From Hoeflea_A sp039025395 (lineage in GTDB: Bacteria; Pseudomonadota; Alphaproteobacteria; Rhizobiales; Rhizobiaceae), in the NCBI GenBank assembly GCA_039025395.1, contig JBCCOK010000011.1:1-64000 (forward strand): a stretch of DNA of 64,000 nucleotides, in the 5' to 3' direction. Of the stretch, positions 33,813-43,900 are shown one piece after another. Each line of letters starts with the position of its first letter. The first letter of the stretch is position 1. The notes beneath the pieces are model-generated. The model made no database searches. It saw nothing but the letters and a program-made list of their open reading frames with translations, and was not told where the DNA came from. Position numbers and translations under genes: made by a program.

Positions 33813-34568
33813 TCAAGCTGCATCTTTTATGATGTTTGTGTAACCGTTGTTTTCCAGTTCCAGCGCAAGACTCTTGTCGCCTGAACGGATCACCTGCCCG
33901 CGATAAAGGACATGCACGCTGTCGGGAACAATGTGCTCTAACAGCCGCTGATAATGGGTGATGACAACCATGGCCCTTTCAGGCGAACGCAACGCATTCA
34001 CTCCATCGGAAACCACCTTCAATGCGTCGATATCGAGGCCGGAATCGGTTTCATCAAGAACGCACAGTGTTGGTTGCAGCAGCGCCATTTGCAGGATCTC
34101 AGCCCGCTTCTTCTCGCCGCCCGAAAAACCAACATTGAGCGGACGCTTGAGCATCTCCATGTCAATATGCAATTCGCCAGCCGCTTCGCGCACAAGGCGG
34201 ATGAACTCAGGCGTCGTCAGTTCAGCCTCGTCCCGCGCCTTGCGTTGCTCATTCATGGCAACTTTGAGGAACTGCATTGTCGCCACGCCGGGTATTTCCA
34301 CCGGATACTGAAACGCGAGAAACAGACCCGCTGCGGCGCGCTCTGCAGTATCCATTTCGAGGATGCTCTCGCCATTGTAAAGAACATCGCCTTCCGTGAC
34401 CTCGTAGTCTTCGCGGCCCGCAAGAACATATGACAGGGTCGATTTGCCCGATCCGTTCGGGCCCATGATCGCGGCGACTTCACCCTTTGCCACGGAAAGG
34501 TTCAGTCCACGGAGTATTTCCGTGCCATCCTCAGCGATACGGGCGTGAAGGTTTCTGATTTCAAGCAT
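33813..34568 (-). CDS. sufC: Fe-S assembly ATPase SufC
   Basis: A 251-residue ABC-type ATPase of the soluble SufBCD complex. Walker A GPNGSGKST (about 37-45), signature SGGEKKR, Walker B LCVLDETDSGLD, and the switch His in ITHYQRLL are all intact. There is no membrane domain, which fits SufC. It lies between sufB (62 bases upstream) and sufD. Confidence 0.97.
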   Translation of the reverse strand: MLEIRNLHARIAEDGTEILRGLNLSVAKGEVAAIMGPNGSGKSTLSYVLAGREDYEVTEGDVLYNGESILEMDTAERAAAGLFLAFQYPVEIPGVATMQFLKVAMNEQRKARDEAELTTPEFIRLVREAAGELHIDMEMLKRPLNVGFSGGEKKRAEILQMALLQPTLCVLDETDSGLDIDALKVVSDGVNALRSPERAMVVITHYQRLLEHIVPDSVHVLYRGQVIRSGDKSLALELENNGYTNIIKDAA

Positions 34569-34630
34569 TGTCGTATTTCCGAATTCCTTTGTGCGTCTTC
34601 AAAAGCTGTAGCCGGACTTTGATATCCGCC

Positions 34631-36100
34631 TCAGCCGACGCTTCCCTCCAAGCTGATACCAATGAGTTTCTGCGCTTCGACAGCAAACTCCATCGGCAGT
34701 TCCTGGATCACTTCTTTCACGAAACCATTGACGATGAGTGCGATCGCTTCTTCCTCGGGAATACCGCGCTGCATGCAATAAAACAGCTGATCCTCTGAGA
34801 TTTTCGATGTGGTCGCCTCATGTTCAAACTGCGCGGTGGCATTTTTTGCCTCGATATACGGCACAGTATGGGCCCCGCAGTTGTTTCCGATCAAAAGTGA
34901 ATCGCACTGGGTGAAGTTACGTGCATTCGCTGCCCGGCGGTGTGCCGAGACCTGGCCACGATAGGTGTTGTTGGAGTACCCCGCGGAAATCCCCTTCGAG
35001 ATGATCCGGCTCGAGGTATTCTTGCCGAGGTGTAGCATTTTCGTGCCGCTGTCGATCTGCTGGCGGCCATTCGAGACTGCGATTGAATAAAACTCTCCAC
35101 GCGAGTTTTCGCCGCGCAAGATGCACGACGGATACTTCCAGGTAATTGCAGAACCTGTTTCAACCTGCGTCCATGAGATCTTCGAGTTTGCGCCCCGGCA
35201 ATCGCCGCGCTTGGTGACAAAGTTGTAGATGCCGCCTTTGCCCTCGGCATCGCCCGGATACCAGTTCTGGACTGTCGAGTACTTGATCTCGGCATCGTCG
35301 AGCGCGATCAATTCGACAACCGCGGCGTGGAGTTGATTCTCGTCGCGCTGCGGTGCTGTACATCCTTCGAGATAGGATACATAGGCTCCGTCTTCGCAGA
35401 CAATGAGTGTCCGCTCGAACTGTCCGGTGTTTTTCTCGTTGATCCGGAAGTAGGTAGAAAGCTCCATCGGACAACGCACGCCCTTGGGCACGTAGACAAA
35501 CGAGCCGTCGGTAAAGACCGCCGAGTTAAGAGCAGCATAGAAATTATCGCTGACCGGAACCACGGACCCGAGATACTTGCGGACCAACTCGGGGTACTCC
35601 CGAATTGCCTCGGAGATCGACATGAAGATGACGCCGGCTTTTGAAAGCTCTTCTTTGAAAGTCGTGATCACCGAAACCGAATCGAAGACAGCGTCGACCG
35701 CCACCTTTGACTGTTGAACGCCCGCAAGAATTTCCTGCTCCCGCAAGGGAATTCCCAGCTTCTCGTAAGTCGCAAGCAGTTCCGGGTCGACGTCGTCAAT
35801 CGTCTTGGGGCCGGTCTGGTTCTTCGGTGCCGCGTAGTAATAAATGTCGTTGAAGTCGATCCTGGGGTATTCGACGCGCGCCCAACTCGGCTCTTCCATA
35901 GTGAGCCACCGCTGGTAGGCATCAAGCCTCCAATCGAGCATCCATTCCGGTTCATCTTTCTTGGCAGAGATGAAGCGGATGATGTCTTCATTAAGACCCT
36001 TTGGGGCCTTTTCCGTTTCTATGTGAGTTTCGAAACCGTATTTATACTGGTCTACATCGATCTGGCGGACCTGATCGATCGTTTCCTGCACAGCAGGCAT
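34631..36100 (-). CDS. sufB: Fe-S assembly protein SufB
   Basis: A 489-residue SufB, the subunit on which the nascent cluster is built. Recognisable blocks are YVPKGVRCPMELSTYFRIN, FERTLIVCEDGAYVSYLEGC (the region of the sulfur-accepting cysteine), TKRGDCRGANSKISWTQVETGSA split over the helix, and HEATTSKISEDQLFYCMQRGI near the C-terminus. The ATG is preceded by GGAGAG. The 156 bp upstream hold an ICE-like box, so sufB may start its own transcript apart from iscS. Confidence 0.97.
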   Translation of the reverse strand: MPAVQETIDQVRQIDVDQYKYGFETHIETEKAPKGLNEDIIRFISAKKDEPEWMLDWRLDAYQRWLTMEEPSWARVEYPRIDFNDIYYYAAPKNQTGPKTIDDVDPELLATYEKLGIPLREQEILAGVQQSKVAVDAVFDSVSVITTFKEELSKAGVIFMSISEAIREYPELVRKYLGSVVPVSDNFYAALNSAVFTDGSFVYVPKGVRCPMELSTYFRINEKNTGQFERTLIVCEDGAYVSYLEGCTAPQRDENQLHAAVVELIALDDAEIKYSTVQNWYPGDAEGKGGIYNFVTKRGDCRGANSKISWTQVETGSAITWKYPSCILRGENSRGEFYSIAVSNGRQQIDSGTKMLHLGKNTSSRIISKGISAGYSNNTYRGQVSAHRRAANARNFTQCDSLLIGNNCGAHTVPYIEAKNATAQFEHEATTSKISEDQLFYCMQRGIPEEEAIALIVNGFVKEVIQELPMEFAVEAQKLIGISLEGSVG

Positions 36101-36244
36101 TGGCGCTCTCCAATCTTGCCGGGTTCAAGGTCCGGCAGTTGTCAACGTCATATGTATCCGTACCCGGCCAATTGAGCCGGTCATTCCCGATGTAGTGCGG
36201 TGAAAATGACTTTTCCATCGCACGGACACAGTTGTAGTCCGAAA

Positions 36245-36261
36245 TTTAAAACTTTTCTAGA
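36245..36261. promoter_or_regulatory. Irr/ICE-like box between iscS and sufB
   Basis: TTTAAAACTTTTCTAGA differs at two positions from the iron-control element consensus TTTAGAANNNTTCTAAA bound by the haem-dependent regulator Irr in Rhizobiales. It overlaps the iscS stop codon and lies about 145 bp upstream of sufB, where iron control of suf would be expected. Confidence 0.6.
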
Positions 36262-37435
36262 CTGGCGCCGTATTTTCTTGCTTTTTTTTCTCACGTTTTT
36301 CGTTGATCGGTTCGAAAACACCAAGAAAACGCGTTATGTCTGAATGGTTTGTGCCGGCCCCGATGCTCACACGGATGCCACCCGGCTCAGGATTAACGCC
36401 CATGGCTTCAAGAACATGACTGGGTCCCACTTTACCCGATGAGCATGCAGAGCCGGCCGAAACTGAGACCCCTTCCAAGTCAAAGGCGATCTGCGCGGTC
36501 TCCGCTTTCAATCCGGGAAGCGCAAAAAATGTCGTGTTGACGAGCCGCGCTACATCCTGCCCGTAAATGACGGAATCGGGCGCTATTGTCTGGATGCCTA
36601 CTTCGAGCCTATCGCGCATTTGCCCCATCTTCGCTGCTCGCGCTTCAAGGCCGTTAACCGCCTCGGCCGCGGCCACGCCGAAACCGGCGATCGCAGCAGG
36701 ATTCTCGGTTCCTGATCTATGGCCCCTTTCCTGTCCGCCTCCGGGGATCAGCGGCGTCGGCATCAGCACTTCGCCGGCGCAAACCAATGCTCCGGCACCC
36801 TTCGGACCGCCGATCTTGTGAGACGAAAGAATGATAAAGTCGGCACCCGATTCTCGAATATCGACGCGCATGCGCCCGACAGCCTGAACCGCATCGACAA
36901 CCATCAGTCCGCCATGCGCTTTGACGATTTCGCCAGCCGCCTCCAGAGGCTGCAAGACCCCGGTTTCGTTGTTGGCCAATTGAAGTGCGAGCATTGGCCT
37001 GCCTTCTTCAGCGGGATGTGCGCGCAATAACATGTCGAGTGCGTCGAGGCTGATGATGCCGTTTGCATCAACGCCGACGACTGAAATGTCTTCCGCCGAA
37101 AAGCGCCCCCCGCAAAGGATGCAAGGATGTTCGACCGCACTGACATAAAGATGCCCTATCCGCAGGTCTGACCTGCCCATCTTGAAATGCGGCGTCAGCA
37201 CCATCGCCGCAGCTTCTGTTGCACCGCTGGTGAAAATGACGGCAGACGGATCGGCGCCGCAAAGCTCGCCGACTTGACGCCGCGCCCGATCGATGGCCGA
37301 CCGGGCATATCTGCCATCCATGTGAACCGAAGACGGATTTCCAACGAGCCGCAACGCTGATTCCATCGCCTCCCGGGCGCCTGACAGCAATGGAGCTGTC
37401 GCATTGTAATCAAGATAAACCCGGGACTTGTTCAT
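36257..37435 (-). CDS. iscS: Cysteine desulfurase, NifS/IscS type
   Basis: A 392-residue group I cysteine desulfurase opening the suf cluster. It begins VYLDYNATAPLLSGAREAM; the PLP lysine is in SSHKIGGPKGAGALV (about 203), and the sulfur-carrying Cys in SAGSACSSGKVGPSH (about 325) within the longer NifS-type loop. The frame runs to 37534, but GGAG lies 7 bases before ATG 37435, which gives the family N-terminus. The last residues are Lys/Glu-rich. Having both an IscS-type and a SufS-type enzyme in one locus is usual in Rhizobiales. Confidence 0.95.
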   Translation of the reverse strand: MNKSRVYLDYNATAPLLSGAREAMESALRLVGNPSSVHMDGRYARSAIDRARRQVGELCGADPSAVIFTSGATEAAAMVLTPHFKMGRSDLRIGHLYVSAVEHPCILCGGRFSAEDISVVGVDANGIISLDALDMLLRAHPAEEGRPMLALQLANNETGVLQPLEAAGEIVKAHGGLMVVDAVQAVGRMRVDIRESGADFIILSSHKIGGPKGAGALVCAGEVLMPTPLIPGGGQERGHRSGTENPAAIAGFGVAAAEAVNGLEARAAKMGQMRDRLEVGIQTIAPDSVIYGQDVARLVNTTFFALPGLKAETAQIAFDLEGVSVSAGSACSSGKVGPSHVLEAMGVNPEPGGIRVSIGAGTNHSDITRFLGVFEPINEKREKKKQENTAPV

Positions 37436-37483
37436 GCCTTTGCTCCACTCGTCAAAGCGGTTATGCCTCATTTTTCTTGATAT

Positions 37484-37495
37484 TTGAGATCTCAA
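37484..37495. promoter_or_regulatory. Palindrome just downstream of the iscS promoter
   Basis: TTGAGATCTCAA is a perfect 12-bp palindrome on the leader of iscS, about 10-20 bases after the likely transcription start. A repressor bound here would block the first steps of transcription. Rrf2-type (IscR, RirA) iron regulators are candidates but not proven. Confidence 0.45.
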
Positions 37496-37511
37496 TGCCC
37501 TATGAAACGTC

Positions 37512-37541
37512 TTTATATCCAGAAGGATGACCAAAAACCAA
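37512..37541 (-). promoter_or_regulatory. Candidate iscS promoter (TTGGTT / TATAAA)
   Basis: On the minus strand TTGGTT (37541-37536) and TATAAA (37517-37512) are 18 bp apart, about 75 bp upstream of the iscS start codon, with the palindrome directly downstream. Confidence 0.5.
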
Positions 37542-37638
37542 TTCTACAGCATTCACATTCGAGTTGGCGGAACGGCATCGGTCGCGCGGTCGCGACGGCC
37601 ACCGTTTCTCCGCCGCCCGTATATGAGCCGGAGACGCA

Positions 37639-38316
37639 ATGCCTGAAGTCATTTTCAATGGGCCGGCCGGCCGCCTGGAAGGCCGTTATCAGCCTGCAAA
37701 GGACAAAAACGCACCGATCGCCATCGTCCTGCATCCGCATCCTCAGTTCGGCGGAACGATGAACAACCAGATCGTCTATCAGCTCTTTTACATGTTCCAG
37801 CAACGCGGCTTCACCGCCTTGCGCTTCAACTTTCGATCGATCGGCCGCAGCCAGGGTGTTTTCGACCACGGAACGGGCGAGCTCTCCGATGCCGCTGCCG
37901 CTTTGGACTGGATTCAAAGCCTTCATCCCGACAGCAAGAGTTGCTGGGTGGCCGGCTACTCATTCGGTTCTTGGATTGGCATGCAATTGCTCATGCGCCG
38001 CCCTGAGATCGAAGGCTTCATGTCGATTGCGCCACAACCGAATATCTATGATTTCGCGTTTCTTGCCCCCTGCCCTTCGTCCGGGCTGATCATCCATGGC
38101 GACAGCGACCGTGTCGCTCCTGAAAAAGATGTCCAAGGGCTGGTTGAAAAACTCAAGACGCAAAAAGGGATCATGATCACGCAAAAAATCATGCCCGGCG
38201 CAAATCATTTCTTCAACGGTCAGGTGGATGAACTGATCGCGGAATGCTCGGACTATCTCGACCGGCGCCTTAATGGAGAATTGGTGCCTGAGCCCGCCCC
38301 CAAACGCATCCGGTAG
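37639..38316 (+). CDS. Alpha/beta hydrolase family protein
   Basis: A 225-residue alpha/beta hydrolase. The nucleophile elbow is GYSFGSW (Ser about 114), the oxyanion region HPHPQFGGTMNN, the acid loop in HGDSDRVAPEKD and the His in GANHFFNGQ. This matches a family of small esterases of unknown substrate, with the conserved FNFRSIGRSQG motif. No signal peptide, so it is cytoplasmic. It is transcribed divergently from iscS; GGAG precedes the start. Confidence 0.9.
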   Translation: MPEVIFNGPAGRLEGRYQPAKDKNAPIAIVLHPHPQFGGTMNNQIVYQLFYMFQQRGFTALRFNFRSIGRSQGVFDHGTGELSDAAAALDWIQSLHPDSKSCWVAGYSFGSWIGMQLLMRRPEIEGFMSIAPQPNIYDFAFLAPCPSSGLIIHGDSDRVAPEKDVQGLVEKLKTQKGIMITQKIMPGANHFFNGQVDELIAECSDYLDRRLNGELVPEPAPKRIR

Positions 38317-38375
38317 GATGACAATGTCGAAGCCTGGCAATGGGTACTGCGGGTTTCACGTGAGCCGCCGCTTTC

Positions 38376-39515
38376 CTATTGCTGCGGATCCACCACTACG
38401 CCTCCGCATGTCGGCTTGCTGCATCCCGTGGTTTCCGGCCAACTGATCGGAAGCGTCTTCCTGCAGCGGATCGCCAGATAGGCCCATGCCTCGGCTTCAA
38501 CAGCGTCACCGTCGAGACCGATCTCTTCAGCAGACATGAGGTGCCCGCCGCGCGCTGTGACAAGTTCATCAAGGTCAGCCATGATGGCTTGGTTGTTTCG
38601 GCCGCCGCCGCAGATGATCCAGTTTTGCGGGAATGACGGCAGGGTGTTCGACGACAAGTCAATCGCCTCTGCGGTCAGCCGTGCGAGGCTTCGTGCGCCA
38701 TCCTCCAGGGTTGCGCTGTCAGTCTTCGGCAGGACAAAATCGTTGCGGTCGAGCGACCGGTGCATTGTGTCAGCAAAGAATGGTGCGCTCAGGAAATCAT
38801 CGACCATGGTTCGCACGACACGACCTTCGCTGGCGATAGCACCGCCCTGATCGTACGGAATGCCTGCTTTCGCCTCGACCCACTGATCAATAAGCGTGTT
38901 TCCCGGACCGCTGTCAAAAGCATGAATCGTTCCGTCTGCGGCAACATAGGTGATATTCGAGATGCCGCCGATATTGACGAAAGCAAATGAACCTTCACGG
39001 TCGAGCGATTGCGCCAGAGCCGCATGATAGGCGGGCGCCAAAGGCGCACCTTCGCCACCCGCCTCCATATCTGCCGCCCGCATGTCATAGACCACCGGCC
39101 TGCCGGTTTTTTCAGCCAGCAATGCGCCGTCGCCAAGCTGTACCGTAAGACTTTGCTTCGGCCGGTGCAGCACCGTCTGACCGTGAAAGCCGATCAGGTC
39201 AACGGATGCCAGATCTATTCCATGGTGTTCGGCGAAGACAGCGACGGCGTTAACATGTTTGTCGGTCAGTTCCCGCTCGACCTCGGCAAGGTCGCCGGGA
39301 CGATCGTCGCGCGATTTGATTTCGGTCGCGGCTTCCAGTGCAGCGGCAAGCCGGCGTCGAAATCCAGGGCTATACCCGATACTGAGAAACGGACCGCGAT
39401 CCACTTTCGTCAATCCGTCGCTACTGATCAGCGCAACATCGATACCGTCCATTGATGTCCCGCTCATCAATCCGAGCGCATTCAACATCGCGGAACCGTC
39501 AGCTTTTGTCACCAT
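38376..39515 (-). CDS. anmK: Anhydro-N-acetylmuramic acid kinase
   Basis: A 379-residue sugar kinase that phosphorylates and opens 1,6-anhydro-MurNAc recovered from cell-wall turnover. The ATP-binding signature GLMSGTSMDGIDVAL opens the protein, and FVNIGGISNITY plus DSGPGNTLIDQW are further family motifs. The frame is open to 39566; ATG 39515 has GAGG 7 bases upstream. It lies divergent from tyrS, sharing a short intergenic region, an arrangement common in Rhizobiales. Confidence 0.95.
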   Translation of the reverse strand: MVTKADGSAMLNALGLMSGTSMDGIDVALISSDGLTKVDRGPFLSIGYSPGFRRRLAAALEAATEIKSRDDRPGDLAEVERELTDKHVNAVAVFAEHHGIDLASVDLIGFHGQTVLHRPKQSLTVQLGDGALLAEKTGRPVVYDMRAADMEAGGEGAPLAPAYHAALAQSLDREGSFAFVNIGGISNITYVAADGTIHAFDSGPGNTLIDQWVEAKAGIPYDQGGAIASEGRVVRTMVDDFLSAPFFADTMHRSLDRNDFVLPKTDSATLEDGARSLARLTAEAIDLSSNTLPSFPQNWIICGGGRNNQAIMADLDELVTARGGHLMSAEEIGLDGDAVEAEAWAYLAIRCRKTLPISWPETTGCSKPTCGGVVVDPQQ

Positions 39516-39638
39516 TGCAATCCTCAATAGGTCCCATTCCAACAAATGGCGTGAAATCTCGCGCAAAGGATGATAAACGCCCGCCGAAACAGTACCGAAG
39601 GCTTATCCGTTATCAGCGCGTTCAGCGAAAGAACAGCT

Positions 39639-40892
39639 ATGCCCAGCTTCAAATCCGATTTTCTCCACACGCTCCACGAACGCGGGTTCATACATCAGAC
39701 ATCCGATGACACCGGCCTTGACGCTCTTTTGAAAAAGGAAACCATTACCGCCTATATCGGCTTCGATCCGACTGCCTCCAGCCTGCATGCGGGATCGCTC
39801 ATCCAGATCATGATGCTTCATTGGTTCCAGCAGACCGGACATCGGCCGATCACGCTCATGGGCGGCGGCACGGGCATGATCGGCGATCCGAGCTTCAAGG
39901 ATGAAGCGCGTCAATTGATGACGCCGGATAAGATTGAGGAGAACCTTGGTGGCATCCGCCGAAATTTCTCTAGCTATCTGCAATTCGGCGATGGCCCGAC
40001 CGATGCGATGATGATCAACAATGCTGATTGGCTGATGGGCATCAACTATGTCGAGTTTCTGCGCGACGTGGGCCGACACTTCTCGGTGAACCGAATGCTG
40101 AGTTTCGACAGCGTGAAGCTGCGCCTTGACCGCGAGCAATCGCTGTCATTTCTTGAGTTCAACTACATGATCTTGCAGGCCTATGACTATGTGGAGTTGA
40201 ACCGGCGCTACGACTGCCGTCTTCAGATGGGGGGATCGGACCAGTGGGGCAATATCATTAACGGCATCGATCTCGGAAACCGCCTGGGCACCCCACAGCT
40301 ATACGCTGTGACCTCGCCGCTGTTGACGACATCTTCGGGCGCCAAGATGGGCAAGTCGGCTTCCGGCGCGATTTGGTTGAATTCAGACTTGCTCAGCGTT
40401 TATGATTTTTGGCAATATTGGCGCAACACGGAAGACGCGGACACCACCCGCTTCCTGAAGCTCTACACGACGCTGCCGATCGAGGAAATCGAGCGCCTCG
40501 ATGTCCTTGGCGGCTCTGAAGTCAACGAAGTCAAGAAAGTCCTGGCAACGGAGATAACCGCATTGCTCCACGGGCGCACCGCAGCAGAAGACGCAGCGGA
40601 AACGGCACGCAAAACGTTCGAGGAAGGCAGGCTTGCACAAAACCTTCCGTCTCTTGAGGTTCCTGCGTCTGAACTCGATGAAGGCATTGGGTTGCTCAGC
40701 CTTTTCGTAAAGGCCGGTCTGGCTGGGTCAAACGGAGAAGCGCGAAGGCACGTCAAAGGCGGCGCGGTAAAAATCAACGATACATTGGTTACCGACGAGA
40801 AACGCGTTGTGGGCGATGCGGACATGACCGACGACGGGGTCATAAAACTTTCTCTCGGGAAAAAGAAGCACATGCTCGTCCGTCCCGTCTGA
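39639..40892 (+). CDS. tyrS: Tyrosyl-tRNA synthetase
   Basis: A 417-residue class I synthetase. The HIGH-like motif reads SLHAGSL (about 44-50) and the KMSKS-like motif AKMGKSASG. The tyrosine pocket YDYVELNRRYDCRLQMGGSDQWGNI is intact. The C-terminal third ends in an S4 RNA-binding domain (NGEARRHVKGGAVKINDTLV). The frame is open from 39570, but ATG 39639 gives the family N-terminus. It converges with the large gene that follows (stops 12 bp apart). Confidence 0.97.
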   Translation: MPSFKSDFLHTLHERGFIHQTSDDTGLDALLKKETITAYIGFDPTASSLHAGSLIQIMMLHWFQQTGHRPITLMGGGTGMIGDPSFKDEARQLMTPDKIEENLGGIRRNFSSYLQFGDGPTDAMMINNADWLMGINYVEFLRDVGRHFSVNRMLSFDSVKLRLDREQSLSFLEFNYMILQAYDYVELNRRYDCRLQMGGSDQWGNIINGIDLGNRLGTPQLYAVTSPLLTTSSGAKMGKSASGAIWLNSDLLSVYDFWQYWRNTEDADTTRFLKLYTTLPIEEIERLDVLGGSEVNEVKKVLATEITALLHGRTAAEDAAETARKTFEEGRLAQNLPSLEVPASELDEGIGLLSLFVKAGLAGSNGEARRHVKGGAVKINDTLVTDEKRVVGDADMTDDGVIKLSLGKKKHMLVRPV

Positions 40893-40904
40893 GCGCGGCA
40901 TAAG

Positions 40905-43900
40905 CTATCGTGATTGCGCTGGCGTGACGCGATTGCGCGGAGCGGTCGATGGGAGCGGCGCGTCATTCCGGAACTGGAAAATGGATCTGAAAATGCCCGG
41001 AGCGATCAACGAAATTGGATTGATTTCGAGCCTTGGATCCTCAAGATCTCCTGTCAAACGGAATGTTATGCCGATTAGACCACGATCCCTGCCGTTGCCC
41101 AAAATCGCGCCGATGATCGGTATTTCACCGAATATACGATTCAGTCCATAGGCAGGCATGAACGTACCGGTGATGTTCATACCGCTGTTTTCGTCGAACA
41201 CGGTTCCCTGGTATGCCAAGCCGATGTCTGTACCACGCGCAATGCCGTCACTGACGCGCAAATATCCCTGCCCTTTGTCGATACGCACATAGGCCTGCTC
41301 GAAGCCGGCGCGGCTCACATCGATGTCGCGGCGCACCGCCTGATTGAGGCTCTCACCGCCATTGGGGCTTGCCGAAACAAGCCGTCTCAGGTTGTCGTCG
41401 TTGACAACGTTAAAGTCGTTGATTTCGACGGTGCCGATATAAGGTCCATCGCCCGCCTTTACGAGCTGAATATCGAGATTTCCGCCCTCGATTTTAGGAT
41501 AGAGATCCGTCAGCCGCGCCACATCACCCGCATCGTTGCTGACGGCCGAAAGAACAAGTCCCGAACCCCCATAGGTGCCAACCGCTTTCAACGTGCCACC
41601 GCCGGATAAAGTCCCTGTCATTTCGAGCCCAAGTATCGTCTCGCCTTGGCCCGCATAGTCAATCCGCAAATCACTCACGGTCTCGCCGTTGAAACCGAAC
41701 GCCTCGTCGGCACGCACCTTCAATTCAATCTTTGACGCCTCGTTGGAGCCGGACGACACGTCCGATTCGCCCATCAGATGTTTGATCGTGGAACGCATAT
41801 CCAACGCGCGGCCCGCCACATTGACCACATAGGTCTGCCCGTTCTTTTCCAGATCAATGGCGAAGCTGTCGTTTCGCGCGAGAGAAACACGTTGAAAGGT
41901 CGCTTGAGTGACTTCGCCATAAACAAAGTCGACATTTCCTTGGGCCGAAAATCCTTCGCCGGTAAGACTGAAACCAGCGACACTAAAAACCGACGGCATT
42001 CCGAGACCGGCATCGTCGTCGGCAACCGTCTCTGCATCGGCGCTCGCAACCTGGTTTGCCGCCTCGGAGGGAATGATCTCAAAGGTCGCGTTTGATTTTA
42101 TACCTTTGCCCTTTGACCACCCGATCCATGGAAGGACGAGTCTGGCCTCTGTCAGGTCCGCGTCGATCTCTTGACGGCCATCCCGCCCCAGCCTTGTCGT
42201 CAGATAGACAGTGCCTTCGATGTATTCGTTCAGCTGAGGCGCGAACTTTTGACGGTCATCTTCGGTCAGGCGCAACCTCAGCACACGCTCCGCGCTATCC
42301 GCGTTGCCACGGTCCATAGGTTCGGTGAAGTTCAGCCTTGCCTGCATACCGTTGATACCGGCGTCCGCTTCGATTTTGATCGTATCGGGATCGACACGCA
42401 TCGTTCCGGTGGCGTCGGTGATCTTGGCCCCATCGATCCTCGGGCCCATCGTAACCCCGTCGAGTTGCACATCGGCCAGCCACTGCGGTGCTGGCGGGTT
42501 CTGGCTTTCGATGAGGCCGAAGGTGACCGCGAGCCGTGTTGATACCGTCCCCTCGAAATCACTGGCTTCCCAAGGGGTCTGTTCGAGTGCGTTGATTGGC
42601 TGGTAGGAAATCAGTTCCGCCACTGCAGAGGCATCTCCCGAGACACTGATATCGAGATCCGCCATGAGGGGAATAGCATCGGTCTGGTCGATCACGAAAA
42701 ACCCGTCCGACACTGCAACGTTTCTCCCGGTGGGAAAGTAGGATGTTCCACCGTCTATTTTCAATTCAAGGTTATTGCCGCGGAGCGCAAGCAAGCCGTG
42801 GCTGTCACGCACTGGTGGAATGTCACCGGCCACGTCAAAGCGCGCATCGCTGATATCAAAATCAATCTGTAGTTGGTTGCCGTCGAGCTTCAGAGCCCCA
42901 GGTGAGGCCGCCATCCGGCCACTTGGGATGAGGATGCTTATTCTTCCATCGGTAACTGTGCCGCCGAAGACATTTCCGTGCACCCAACGCCGCGCTCCTT
43001 TGGCAATCCAGTAAGGCCAAAGTTGCTTAACCGTCGCCGTGTCCATCTTGTCGATTGTGGCAACAAACCCGACTTCAGGACTGGTATCTGAGAATTGCCA
43101 ACTGGCCGAAGAATACATTGTCCCCGAACGACCGGAGACGATAAACTCATCGACGTCAAGCCGCCGCTCGGAACGCACGTAGCGTGCGAAGGCTTTCATC
43201 GCGACCTGGACCGGTGGTTCCGAACTGTCGGTTGGCGCAACGATCGCCTCGTCGACAATGAGGTCAACCGCTACGCCTTGCTGGACTTGCGCATCGGGAT
43301 GCGTGTCGGCCGGCAGGTTGTTCAAATCAATGATGCCGCCACGAAAAGTATAGGCGGAGTCTCCGATCATGAGACGGGAGCGCAGAAATTCGACGGACTT
43401 TTTTTGAGGGTCGAATGCGAGATTGATGGTGCTCGGCTCTATTTGAGCGGCAACGCCGTCCATAAACAATTCACCGGGTGAAATCCGGATCTGAGCCGCC
43501 AGTTCAGTGCTCTGGGTGTCGTCACTCGCGACGGCATTGATATCGATATCCACACCGCTTTCCATGCGGAATTTCCGCCTGGGGTTTTGACTCAGTGCCC
43601 AGATCATCTTGCCGGAGTGCAGGCCCGTAATCTGTGCGGTCAGCCTAGTCCTGCCCGCTAGACTTTCGTCACGAACGGCTTCGGCACTCAAGCGGATATC
43701 TTGGCCAGCATAGGAAATATTCGCAGCGACCGTCAGACCGTCTTCGTTTCTTTCCGCAATTTCCGCAGACTGCACATTCATCGCCAGAGGGGTTCTGCCG
43801 GGCGCATCGGATGAACCGAAGCCTGTTATTGTGGTGTCGGTCACGAAAATCCATTGCGTACCCCGCTGGTTCAACATCGACCCGAGCCCCTCCATCAAGG

